Source: Gemmobacter fulvus
Lineage (GTDB): Bacteria > Pseudomonadota > Alphaproteobacteria > Rhodobacterales > Rhodobacteraceae
Length of the DNA: 64,000 nucleotides
Reading direction: 5' to 3'
Assembly (NCBI RefSeq): GCF_018798885.1
Contig: NZ_CP076361.1
Span: 1,951,501 to 2,015,500, forward strand
Shown here: positions 10,283 to 19,200 of the stretch, piece by piece
Layout: every line of letters starts with the position of its first letter
How positions within the stretch are numbered: the stretch's first letter is position 1
Notes under the pieces: generated by a model
What the model was told of the DNA's origin: nothing
Database searches by the model: none
What the model saw: only the letters and a program-made list of their open reading frames with translations
Program-made: the position numbers and the translations under genes

Positions 10283-11037
10283 CCCTGCTCTCTGTCAAAG
10301 GCCTTGGGGTAGCGCGGCGCGGCAGGCCGGTCCTGCATGACATTTCGCTGAGTGTGACCGCGGGCGAGGTGATCGGGCTGATCGGCCCGAACGGGGCGGG
10401 CAAGACCACCTTGATGCGGGCCTGCCTTGGGCTGGTGCCGCATCATGGCGAGTCGTCGCTGGCGCAGATGCCGCCCCGGCAGCGGGCGCGTGCCGCCGCC
10501 TGGATGCCGCAATCGCGCGAAATTGCCTGGCCGGTTTCGGTGGAAACGCTGGTTGCGCTGGGCCGCACGCCGCATCTTGCCCCCGGTCAACGGGCATCGG
10601 AGGCCGATCTTGCCGCCGTGGATCGGGCGCTGTCGCGGATGGATCTGCAAGCGTTCCGCCACCGCAGCGCAACGCAGCTTTCGGGAGGCGAGCAGGCGCG
10701 GGTTCTGATCGCCCGTGCGCTGGCGCAAGAAGCGCCCCTGCTGATGGTCGACGAGCCGATTGCCGGGCTGGACCCCGGCCATCAGATTGCGACCATGCAG
10801 GCCTTTGCGGCGCTGGCGGAGGATGGCTGCGCCGTCATCGTCTCGTTGCACGATCTCAGTCTGGCGGTGCGGCATTGCACCCGGCTGATCGTGGTTGACG
10901 CGGGCCGGATCGTGGCCGATGGCCCGGCGCAGGCGGTGCTGACCCCGGCGCTGTTGCGCGACAGTTTCGCGATCTCGGCCTGGTTCGAGCAGACGGCGGA
11001 TGGCCCGGTGTTCCAGCCGCTGGAGGTGCTGCGATGA
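10279..11037 (+). CDS. btuD: ATPase subunit of the B12 ABC importer
   Basis: Cytoplasmic ABC ATPase of 252 residues. Walker A is GPNGAGKTT, the signature is LSGGEQARVLIARALAQ, Walker B is LLMVDEP, and the switch histidine follows in SLHDLSLA. It belongs to the FecE/BtuD group that drives FecCD permeases. Four-base overlaps with btuC before it and cbiZ after it show co-translation, and the riboswitch upstream supports cobalamin as the substrate. Confidence 0.92.
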   Translation: MTLLSVKGLGVARRGRPVLHDISLSVTAGEVIGLIGPNGAGKTTLMRACLGLVPHHGESSLAQMPPRQRARAAAWMPQSREIAWPVSVETLVALGRTPHLAPGQRASEADLAAVDRALSRMDLQAFRHRSATQLSGGEQARVLIARALAQEAPLLMVDEPIAGLDPGHQIATMQAFAALAEDGCAVIVSLHDLSLAVRHCTRLIVVDAGRIVADGPAQAVLTPALLRDSFAISAWFEQTADGPVFQPLEVLR

Positions 11038-11702
11038 TGCGTGTCACGCTGAATCGCCCCTGGCTGAGCTGCGATCTGGGGCAGGAGATGCAGGTGCTGA
11101 GCTGGGCGATCAACCGCCCCGGCTTTGCCATGGCGCGGCGCATCCTGTGGCGTGAGGTGCGCAATGCCGACCTGCCGGAAACGCTGGATGTGCGCGACTG
11201 GCTGGCGACGGAACTGGCCCGCACGGGGGCCGGGGATGCGATTGCCTTTCTCACCTCGCGCGATGTTACGCGCTATCATCAGGCGGTGCAGACGGTGGGA
11301 GACTGCCGGGCCGATTGTGTGGCGACGGTCGGCCTGTCGAACGCGGAACGGGTCGGGCAACGTGTGCTGCGCCCCCATGCCGTCTGGGGCACCATCAACA
11401 TCGCGGTGCAGCTGGACCGGGGGCTGAGCCAGACCGGACTGATCGAGGCGATCAGCATCGCCGCCGAGGCCCGCACCGCTGCGATCATGGATGCCGATCT
11501 GCGGCTGCCGGGTGGACGGGCCACCGGCACTGGCACCGATTGCCTCGCCATTGCGGCCCCGCCGGGGCGCGATGACTATGCGGGTCTGCACACCGAAATT
11601 GGCGAGGCTCTGGGCGCTGCGGTCTATCGCGCGACGCGCGCCGGGGCGGCTGACTGGCTCGGCGATCCCCCGAAATTGACAGGAGACGAGAGCGATGGCT
11701 GA
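11034..11702 (+). CDS. cbiZ: Adenosylcobinamide amidohydrolase
   Basis: CbiZ (222 residues) cleaves the aminopropanol side chain of adenosylcobinamide or pseudocobalamin to adenosylcobyric acid, letting imported corrinoids be rebuilt into cobalamin. The sequence shows the family features: LSNAERVG, AVWGTINIAV and GGRATGTGTDCLAIA, the last containing the conserved TGTGTD segment. It follows the importer ATPase with a four-base overlap, so uptake and remodelling are made together under riboswitch control. The same linkage is known from Rhodobacter sphaeroides. Confidence 0.92.
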   Translation: MMRVTLNRPWLSCDLGQEMQVLSWAINRPGFAMARRILWREVRNADLPETLDVRDWLATELARTGAGDAIAFLTSRDVTRYHQAVQTVGDCRADCVATVGLSNAERVGQRVLRPHAVWGTINIAVQLDRGLSQTGLIEAISIAAEARTAAIMDADLRLPGGRATGTGTDCLAIAAPPGRDDYAGLHTEIGEALGAAVYRATRAGAADWLGDPPKLTGDESDG

Positions 11703-12702
11703 TCTGCACATATGCCTGGAACAGGGGCTGACACAGGCCGAAACCGGCTGGAATATGGGGTCTTTTGGCGCGATTGCCGAATTTCATCATGTGGCGGGCG
11801 AGGCCCCGCCCACGCCGCTTGCCCCGCTGGCACAGGTGACCCAAAGGGGCGGGGTGCGGATCGACCGGCTGGAGGGTGTGCGCCCGGTGGCCTATGAGGC
11901 GCTCAGCCCGCGCAGCCACCGCTGGTCGCAGGCGGTGGCGCTGTGCCTGCCCGCGCCAGGGGCGGTGATGGGCCAGCGGCGGGTGCTGACGGATCTTGGC
12001 CCGGATAGCGCGGCACTGCGCCCGCAAGACCAGGACGCGATCCTGTTTGACATGGGGTTGGCCCAGTATCAGGTGGATTTCTGTATCCGCACGGCGGATG
12101 AAGAGCTGTTGGCGGTGCTGCGCGCACAGGCGGGCCGGTCTCTGTTCGAGCCGGGCAATCCGGCGATGGCGGCGATCCTGAAGGCGCACCCACATCGGGT
12201 GGCGCTGACGCGGATCGGGCGGGTTGAGGTGTTTCAGAAGATCGGCGGCCCGGATACCGGCGGCGTGTCGCCCGAAGGGCCGCATACCCATGTGCTGCCC
12301 AAATTGCTGCGCGCCAAGCGCACCCATTCAGCCAATGCGCCGATCCCCGAAGGCTGGGTGCCCTGCGCCGGCTTTCATCCGGCAAATCCGGTGATCGGCC
12401 CGATGGGCGAGGACAAGCCGTTTGATCCCGCTGCCTTTGCCGCGTTTCAGGGGCTGTTGGCCGCCTGGGGTCCGATCGAGTATACTGGGGTCAAATCCGC
12501 TGTCGCGGCGGCGCTTGCCGCAGGCCAGATGCCGGATGGGATGCCGGAGCCCGCCACCCGTCTGGGCCGCGCGGCCTTGCGCAATGCGCTGCGGCAGTGG
12601 CGGCGGCAGCACGGCGGCTCTGCCTTGCTCGATCAATGGGTCGCCCGCTTTGATGCCGCAGGCACGGCGGGCGATGAGGAGGACGACGCGCCGGGGGACT
12701 GA
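11695..12702 (+). CDS. Uncharacterised protein at the end of the B12 operon
   Basis: A 335-residue soluble protein with no signal peptide or membrane segment, which I do not recognise. It starts eight bases inside cbiZ with GGAG upstream, so it is co-translated with the B12 salvage genes. Visible features are QVDFCIRTADEELL, an EGPHTHVLPKLLRAKRTHS segment with two close histidines (a possible metal or nucleotide site), GWVPCAGFHPANPV, and an acidic tail rich in Asp and Glu. A role in corrinoid remodelling or trafficking is inferred from context only. Confidence 0.85.
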   Translation: MADLHICLEQGLTQAETGWNMGSFGAIAEFHHVAGEAPPTPLAPLAQVTQRGGVRIDRLEGVRPVAYEALSPRSHRWSQAVALCLPAPGAVMGQRRVLTDLGPDSAALRPQDQDAILFDMGLAQYQVDFCIRTADEELLAVLRAQAGRSLFEPGNPAMAAILKAHPHRVALTRIGRVEVFQKIGGPDTGGVSPEGPHTHVLPKLLRAKRTHSANAPIPEGWVPCAGFHPANPVIGPMGEDKPFDPAAFAAFQGLLAAWGPIEYTGVKSAVAAALAAGQMPDGMPEPATRLGRAALRNALRQWRRQHGGSALLDQWVARFDAAGTAGDEEDDAPGD

Positions 12703-12710
12703 GCGGGGGA

Positions 12711-13955
12711 TCAGGTCTGGCGCAGGCGGCGGGCGCTGATCCAGCTTGCCGCCGCCATCACGCCCGCCGTGGCAAGGCAGAGCGGCAGGCCGCCCAGTTG
12801 ATAGCTGATCCCCGACAGCAGCGTGCCAACCAGCCGCCCCGCCGCATTGGCCATATAGTAGAAGCCCACATCCATCGTCACCCGATCCGCATCCGAAAAG
12901 GCGAGGATCAGATATGAATGGACGGCCGAGTTGATGGCAAAGACAAAGCCGAACAGCAAAAGCCCGGCCACCAGCGTCAGGGTCAGCCACAGGGCGGGGG
13001 CTGTGACCGTCGCGGCGGCGGCGGCCAGTGCAAAGGGGATGGGCACCAGCCACCCGGCCCAGGCGATGGCCTTGGCGACAATGGCCGCTTCGGGCTTGCC
13101 CTTGGCCGCCAGCAGTTTTGGCGCGGCGGCCTGCACAGCGCCATAGGCGATGATCCACAGCGCCATGAAACCACCGATCAGGAAAAACGCGGCGCGGCGG
13201 CCATCCGGGGTGCCATCCGACAGGACCGTCTGAAAATAGACCGGAATCCCCACCACGAACCACACATCCCGCGCCCCGAACAGAAACATGCGCGCCAGCG
13301 ACAGGCGGTTGATGCGGCGGTCGGTGGACCAGATGGCCGAGAGCCTGGCACCCTTTTGCCCGGCAGGCAGGCCGGGCGGCAGGAACAGCACGACCGCGAT
13401 CAGGATTGCGGCCAATGCTGCGGCCATGCCCCAGACGGCGGCATCAAACCCGGCCAGCGCCAGCAGCGCCGCGCCGATGAAAAACCCGGCCCCCTTGACC
13501 GCATTCTTCGATCCGGTCAGCGCCGCCACCCAGCGGAACAATGTGCCATCACCTGCGGGCGCCAGATGTTTGACTGCCGATTTCGACGACATCTTGGCCA
13601 GATCCTTGGCGACGCCGCTGACCCCCTGCACCGCCATGACGAAGGCGACCGAGGCGGCAACACTCCAGGCGGGATCAAGCTGCGCCAGCGCCGCCAGTGC
13701 CCCGATCTGCAAGGCCAGCCCGGCATAGAGCGTGGAGGCCAACCCGAACCGCACGGCAATCCAGCCCGCCGCAAGATTGGTCACGATGCCCGCAACCTCA
13801 TAGAGCAGGAACAGCCAGGCGAGTTGGATGGGCGTGAAGCCCAGCCCGTTGAAATGCAGCAGCACCAGCATCCGCAGCGCGCCGTCGGACAGCATGAAGG
13901 CCCAATAGGCGGCAGTCACCGCCATATAGGCACGAAACGGGTTTGCAGCGGTCAT
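12711..13955 (-). CDS. arsJ: ArsJ-type major facilitator exporter of 1-arseno-3-phosphoglycerate
   Basis: Inner-membrane transporter of 414 residues with about 12 hydrophobic segments. The N-terminal half opens with MLSDGALRMLVLLHFNGLGF and contains GVSGVAKDLAKMSSKSAVK, a stretch I associate with ArsJ proteins. ArsJ exports 1-arseno-3-phosphoglycerate made by a partner glyceraldehyde-3-phosphate dehydrogenase, giving arsenate resistance. That partner is encoded directly upstream on the same strand, after a short gap holding an intergenic repeat, and an ArsR-ArsC fusion lies before it. This context raises confidence over a generic transporter call. It ends only eight bases from the convergent B12 operon. 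Confidence 0.88.
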   Translation of the reverse strand: MTAANPFRAYMAVTAAYWAFMLSDGALRMLVLLHFNGLGFTPIQLAWLFLLYEVAGIVTNLAAGWIAVRFGLASTLYAGLALQIGALAALAQLDPAWSVAASVAFVMAVQGVSGVAKDLAKMSSKSAVKHLAPAGDGTLFRWVAALTGSKNAVKGAGFFIGAALLALAGFDAAVWGMAAALAAILIAVVLFLPPGLPAGQKGARLSAIWSTDRRINRLSLARMFLFGARDVWFVVGIPVYFQTVLSDGTPDGRRAAFFLIGGFMALWIIAYGAVQAAAPKLLAAKGKPEAAIVAKAIAWAGWLVPIPFALAAAAATVTAPALWLTLTLVAGLLLFGFVFAINSAVHSYLILAFSDADRVTMDVGFYYMANAAGRLVGTLLSGISYQLGGLPLCLATAGVMAAASWISARRLRQT

Positions 13956-13974
13956 GGGGGGTCCTTGCCAGACG

Positions 13975-14034
13975 GGGCGCGCCGGGGGCTGTCTGCCCCC
14001 GGACCCCCGAGGATATTTGCGCCAAGATGAAAGG
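13975..14034. repeat. Rhodobacterales-type GC-rich intergenic palindromic repeat
   Basis: The gap between gap and arsJ contains CCGGGGGC (13982-13989) and GCCCCCGG (13995-14002) around TGTCT, followed by ACCCCCGAGGATATTTGCG and AAGATGAAA. I recall this string as a common dispersed intergenic element in Rhodobacter and Roseobacter genomes. It could also act as a weak hairpin between the two arsenic genes. Confidence 0.55.
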
Positions 14035-14036
14035 GG

Positions 14037-15047
14037 TCAGAAGTGCTGCGCCACCATGCGGGTGATGTCGGCCAGGCGGCAGGCATAGCCCCATTCATTG
14101 TCATACCAGGCGTAGATCTTCACCTGGGTGCCGTTGATGACCATGGTGGAGGGCGCGTCGATGATGGCCGAGCGCGGGTCATTGGTGAAATCGCAGGAGA
14201 CCAGCGGGCGCGGCTCGTAGCCGAGGATGCTTTGGAGCGGGCCTTCGGCGGCGGCCTTGAATAGGGCGTTCACCTCTTCGGCGGTTGTCGGCCTTGCCAC
14301 TTCGAACACGCAATCGGTGAGCGAGGCATTGAGCAGGGGCACGCGCACGGCATGGCCGTTGAGGCGACCCGCAAGTTCGGGGTAGATCAGGGTGATGGCG
14401 GTGGCGGAGCCGGTGGTGGTCGGGATCAGGTTCATCAGGGCCGAACGTGCGCGGCGCATGTCTTTGGCAGGGCGGTCCACGATGGTCTGGGTATTGGTCA
14501 CGTCATGGATGGTGGTGATGGCGCCATGGCGGATGCCGAGGGTTTCATGGATCACCTTCACCACCGGGGCGAGGCAATTCGTGGTGCAGCTTGCCGCCGT
14601 CACCAGATGATGCCGGGCCGGATCATAGGCGTCGTGGTTCACGCCATAGACGATGTTCAGTGCCCCGCCGTCCTTGACCGGGGCCGAGACGATCACCTTT
14701 TTCACGCCAGCCGCATAATAGGGCTGCACCTTGGCCGCTGTCTTGAAGACGCCGGTGCAATCGATTACCAGATCCACGCCCAGGTCGGCCAGCGGCAGGT
14801 CTTCGATCCGTTTGGCGGTGGTGAGGCGGATGCGGCTGCCGTTGAGGGTCAGGCTGTTGGCGTCATGGGTGATCTGTGCGCGCCAGCGGCCATGCACGGA
14901 ATCAAACTCCATCAGCAGGGCGTGCTGTTCCGGGGTGCCTTGCGGATCATTGATCAGCACGATGTCACCGCCTGCGCCAGTGTCGATCAGATCGCGCAGG
15001 GCGAGTTTGCCGATGCGGCCAAGGCCGTTGAGGGCGATACGGGGCAT
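14037..15047 (-). CDS. Glyceraldehyde-3-phosphate dehydrogenase of the arsenate-resistance locus
   Basis: Full-length enzyme (336 residues) with the NAD-binding opening [16 protein letters not shown], the catalytic SCTTNC motif near residue 154, and the C-terminal [13 protein letters not shown]. In arsenic loci this enzyme uses arsenate in place of phosphate to form 1-arseno-3-phosphoglycerate, which ArsJ exports. The operon context, 12 bases after the ArsR-ArsC fusion gene and before arsJ, suggests this role rather than central glycolysis. The sequence alone does not separate the two; the neighbours do. Confidence 0.92.
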   Translation of the reverse strand: MPRIALNGLGRIGKLALRDLIDTGAGGDIVLINDPQGTPEQHALLMEFDSVHGRWRAQITHDANSLTLNGSRIRLTTAKRIEDLPLADLGVDLVIDCTGVFKTAAKVQPYYAAGVKKVIVSAPVKDGGALNIVYGVNHDAYDPARHHLVTAASCTTNCLAPVVKVIHETLGIRHGAITTIHDVTNTQTIVDRPAKDMRRARSALMNLIPTTTGSATAITLIYPELAGRLNGHAVRVPLLNASLTDCVFEVARPTTAEEVNALFKAAAEGPLQSILGYEPRPLVSCDFTNDPRSAIIDAPSTMVINGTQVKIYAWYDNEWGYACRLADITRMVAQHF

Positions 15048-15059
15048 GGGGCGTTCCTT

Positions 15060-15890
15060 TCAGGCCTGATCGCGACCGATATGGTCGACGCTGCGCTGTA
15101 GCGCGAGGCGGTCAAGCTGGTCGACGGGCAGGGCGGAGAAGGCCATGATGCGCCGGTTCAGTTCGGAAAAGGCCTTGCCGAAAGCCAGCGCCTTTTCGGC
15201 ATCGGTGCCGGTTGCCTTGACCGGATCGGGCACGCCCCAATGGGCGCTGATCGGCTGGCCCGGCCAGGGCGCGCATTCTTCGGCTGCGGCGGCATCGCAG
15301 ACGGTGAACACGAAATCCATCTGCGGGGCGTCGGGCGCTTCAAACTCCGAGATATGTTTGGAGCGCAGGGCCGAAGTGTCGAGCCCGGCGCGTTGCAGCA
15401 CCTCGACCGCATAGGTGTTGAGCTGCGTGCCGGGGCGGGTGCCCGCCGAAAAGGCGCGAAAGCGGTCTGGCGCGGTGGCGTTCAGGATGGCTTCGGCGAA
15501 GATCGAGCGGGCAGAATTGCCCGAGCAGATGAACAGCACGTTGAAAGGCTGTGTGGACATGACGGGACTTGCCCCCTGTTGAAGAAGTTGCGCACAAAGA
15601 TCAGGCCGCCCCCGGCAGCAATCGTTGACGAGATAGCCCAGAAGATCACCGGCCCGTTGCATGTCGACGCTATAGATCAGCGATCGCCCTTCCCGCGTGG
15701 CCCCGATCAGGCCGGCAGACTCCAGATCGGCCAGGTAATGCGACAGCGTGTTCTGTTTCAGGGCCAGCGTCTCGGCAATCTCGGTCGGGCGGGCACCCTG
15801 GGGGGCGCGCCGCACGAGAAGGCGGAACACCGACAGGCGACCGGGATGTCCGAGGGCGGTGAAGGCCTGGGTTGCGATATTTATTTCCAT
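15060..15890 (-). CDS. ArsR repressor fused to low-molecular-weight-phosphatase-type arsenate reductase
   Basis: One 276-residue chain with two domains. Residues 1-100 form an ArsR winged helix: LGHPGRLSVFRLLV, recognition helix LKQNTLSHYLADLESAGLI, and a wing. A cysteine group follows at 91, 92 and 99, resembling the C-terminal As(III) site of Acidithiobacillus ArsR. Residues 111-276 are an ArsC-like phosphatase fold with the CX5R loop at Cys122-Arg128 (FICSGNSARS) and later cysteines in FTVCDAAAAEEC. A single protein could thus sense arsenite and reduce arsenate. It heads the operon with gap and arsJ. No internal frameshift was seen; the fusion is continuous. Confidence 0.93.
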   Translation of the reverse strand: MEINIATQAFTALGHPGRLSVFRLLVRRAPQGARPTEIAETLALKQNTLSHYLADLESAGLIGATREGRSLIYSVDMQRAGDLLGYLVNDCCRGRPDLCAQLLQQGASPVMSTQPFNVLFICSGNSARSIFAEAILNATAPDRFRAFSAGTRPGTQLNTYAVEVLQRAGLDTSALRSKHISEFEAPDAPQMDFVFTVCDAAAAEECAPWPGQPISAHWGVPDPVKATGTDAEKALAFGKAFSELNRRIMAFSALPVDQLDRLALQRSVDHIGRDQA

Positions 15891-15907
15891 AAATCAGGAA
15901 TAATGGA
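15886..15907. promoter_or_regulatory. Candidate ArsR operator overlapping the ars start codon
   Basis: TCCAT (15886-15890) and ATGGA (15903-15907) flank a 12-base AT-rich centre, giving a short dyad over the start codon of the ArsR-ArsC gene. ArsR-family proteins often bind such imperfect repeats near their own promoters. The arms are short, so this is tentative. Confidence 0.3.
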
Positions 15908-16271
15908 TTTAATGGCAATCCCCAAGTGAAAGTTTCATGACCCATTCGGGGGTCGGGTTCGGCGGAGACAGGCCCATTTCCTGCTCGTTTGCTTGTAATC
16001 GACGGTCATCGTTCCCATGTGAAATCCTGTGATCTTGTATCGAGCGTCGAGGCCCTCTCCGCTCTGATCCACCTTCTTGACGTGCCGATTTGCCGCGATC
16101 CCCGCGCCCTGCGGGGCATTTGCACCCCTGTTGCGACCTGCCGGGCAAATGGCGGGCGCCTATACCTTCCGTGCCGATGGGCCCGGACCATCAAAGGATA
16201 CCGTCCATGGCACAGTGGCAGACGCACAGGACGATGGATCCCGAAACGGCGGCCCGCCCGGGAGTGATGGC
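15891..16271. other. Intergenic region between the ars operon and the glucan synthase gene
   Basis: This 381-base divergent region holds the ars dyad at its left end. An in-frame TTG at 16077 could extend the glucan synthase by 65 residues, but the added sequence has unusual composition and the ATG at 16272 has a better ribosome site. No RNA aptamer, terminator or clear sigma-70 promoter was recognised. Confidence 0.6.
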
Positions 16272-19200
16272 ATGACCGCCGTGCTGTCAGGGGCCGGGAT
16301 TGCGCCGGACGGCTTGCCTTGGGCGGATGCGGCCCCGATCCGTGCCGAGCTGTTCGGGATCGAGCGGATGGAGCAACATGCTCTGACCCTTGCCACCGCA
16401 CAGCGTGTGGCGCTGCGTCCGCGCCGCGTGCCGCCGCTGCAACATCGGCTGGATGACAATACCGCGCAGCTTCTGGCGGCCTACCGGGCCATTTCGCGCG
16501 AGCTGGCCGCCGGGCGGCAAGTGGTGCCGGCGGCGGATTGGTTGCTGGACAATTACCATCTGGTCGAGGCGCAGATCCGCGAGATCCGTACCGATCTGCC
16601 GCCCGGCTATTATCGGCTGCTGCCCAAGCTGGAGAGCGGGCCCTTTGCCGGGTATCCGCGCGTGTTTGGCATTGCCTGGGCCTTTGTGGCCCATACCGAC
16701 AGCCATTTCGACCCGGAGGTTCTGCGCCGCTTTCTGGTGGCCTATCAGACGGTGCAGCCGCTCACGATTGGCGAGCTTTGGGCGGTGGCGATCACCCTGC
16801 GCATCGTGCTGATCGAAAATCTGCGCCGCCTGTCCGATCAGATGACGATGGGGCGCTTGCGGCGGCTGGAGGCCGATACACTGGCCGACCGGATCTGCGC
16901 GCCGGGTCAGGCCCATGCCGCGCTGTTCGCCGAAATCGAGCGCCGCTCCTCCGGGCCGCTGTCAGAGGTGTTTGCCGCGCAACTGGCCAAACGCCTGCGC
17001 GACCGCGACCCACGCACGAACCCGGCCTTGGGTTGGCTGGAAGAGCGTTTGGCCGCGCAGGGCGCATCCATCGACAGCGTGGTGCGCCATGCGCAAGAGC
17101 GGCAGGGGGCCTCGAACGTCACGCTGCGCAATGTGATCACCAGCATGCGCGCGATCTCCGAAATCGACTGGGCCGACCTTTTTGAAAGCGTCAGTCTGGT
17201 CGAGGCCGGGTTACGTCAGCATGGCGACTATGGCGCGATGGATTTTCCCAGCCGCAATCTCTATCGCAGCGCGGTCGAGGCGCTGGCGCGGGGCAGTGAT
17301 CTGACCGAAGCCGAGGTGGCCGATCGCGCCGCTGCGCGTGCCGCTACGGCGCGCGATCTGCGCGGGGCGGACCCTGGTTGGCATCTGATCGGGGGGGGGC
17401 GTGCGGCGTTTGAAACGGATATCGGGTTTCGCGCGCCGCTGCCCTTGCGCATCCGCCGATGGGGGCTGGCGGCGGGGCCGCGCGGCTATTTCGGGGCGCT
17501 TTTTGCGGTGACGCTTGGGCTGGTCGGGTTGTCGGTTGCGGCGCTGCTGGCCTGGGGTGGCGGGTCACTGGTGCTGTGGCTGTGGGGTATGCTTGCCGTG
17601 CTTCCGGCCAGCGCGGTTGCAGTTGCGCTGGTCGACCGGATCGCCGCCGCCAGCGTGGGGGCGGTGCGGCTGCCGGGGCTGGAGCTGAAGGCGGGGGTGC
17701 CCTCTGCCCTGCGCACCGTGGTGGCGGTGCCGGTGCTGATCACCGACAGCGACGATCTGCGCGCCCAGATCGACGGGCTGGAAGTGCATCACCTGTCTGG
17801 CACTGGCGGCGACATGACCTTTGTGCTGCTGACAGACGGGCTGGATGCGCCGACGGAACAGATGCCGGGCGATGCCGCGTTGCTGGCGCTGGCCGGGGCT
17901 GAAATCGCGGCGCTGAATCAGCGCCATGCACCCGGCCCCGCCGGGCCGCGCTTTCTGCACCTGCACCGGGCCCGGCGCTACAACGCCGCAGAAGGGGTCT
18001 GGATGGGGTGGGAGCGCAAGCGCGGCAAGTTGCATGAATTCAACCGCCTGCTGCGCGGGGCACAGGATACCGGCTTTGTCACTGCGGACGGGCAGGTGCC
18101 TTGGGTGCCCGCCGATGTGCGTTATGTCATCACGCTGGATGCCGATACGCGGATGCCGCGCGATGCGGCGGTGCGGCTGGTCGGCAAGATCGCCCATCCG
18201 CTGAACCGCCCGGTTCTGGATACGGCGCTGGGCCGGGTCACGCAGGGCCATGGCATCCTGCAACCGCGCGTGACGCCCGCGCTGGCAAGCGGCCACAAGG
18301 CCACGCTGTTTCAACAGGCGACCTCTGGCCCCGGTGGCATGGATCCCTATGCGGCGGCTACCTCGGACATCTATCAGGATCTGTTCGGCGAAGGCTCTTT
18401 CACCGGCAAGGGCATTTACGATGTCGATGCCTTTGCGGCGGCGATGGAGGGCCGGGTGCCCGACAACACCCTGCTCAGCCATGATCTGTTGGAAGGCATC
18501 TTTGCCCGTGCCGGGCTGGTTTCGGATGTGGAGCTGGTCGAGGCTTTCCCGGATCGTCACGATGTGGCCAGCCGCCGCCAGCATCGCTGGACGCGCGGCG
18601 ACTGGCAGTTGCTGCCCTGGCTGGTGGCACCGGGTATTCCGCTGTTGGGGCGGCTGAAGATGGTCGACAACCTGCGCCGCGCGCTGGTCGCGCCGCTCAC
18701 GCTGGCGGTGCTGGCGCTGGGTTGGGTGCTGCCCGGCCCGGCGGCGCTGCTGGCAACGCTGCTGGTGCTGGCGGCGGTGGCGCTGCCGGTGCTGGTGCCG
18801 ATGCTGATGGGGGTCATTCCGCGCCGCACTGGCCTGCATGTGGAAAGCCATCTGCGGCAGTCGCTGGCGGATCTGCGCCTTGCACTGCTGCAAACCGGGC
18901 TTGGCCTGACCTTTCTGGCCGACAGTGCCTGGCGCATGGGGGATGCCATCCTGCGCACCTTCTGGCGGCTGGGGGTGTCGCGCCGCAATCTGCTGGAGTG
19001 GACGACGGCGGCACAAGCGGCGGGCGGCCCCCGGCCTGGCCTTGCCGGGGTGGCGCGCGGCATGGCGGGAGGGGTGGGTCTGGGCCTGACCGTCAGCGTT
19101 GCTGCCGGGCTGGCCGCCCCGGCGGCGCTGCCGCTGATCCTGCCTTTTGCGGCGCTGTGGCTGCTGGCTCCGGCCATTGCCTTCTGGATCAGCACCGCGC

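Noticed and set aside
12918-14030. Plus-strand frame opposite arsJ
   Set aside because: Antisense shadow; Gln/Arg/Gly-rich and lacks any domain pattern.
16077-16271. TTG start extending the glucan synthase by 65 residues
   Set aside because: The extension is Pro/Gly/Asp-rich with no family similarity, while the ATG at 16272 has a good ribosome site.
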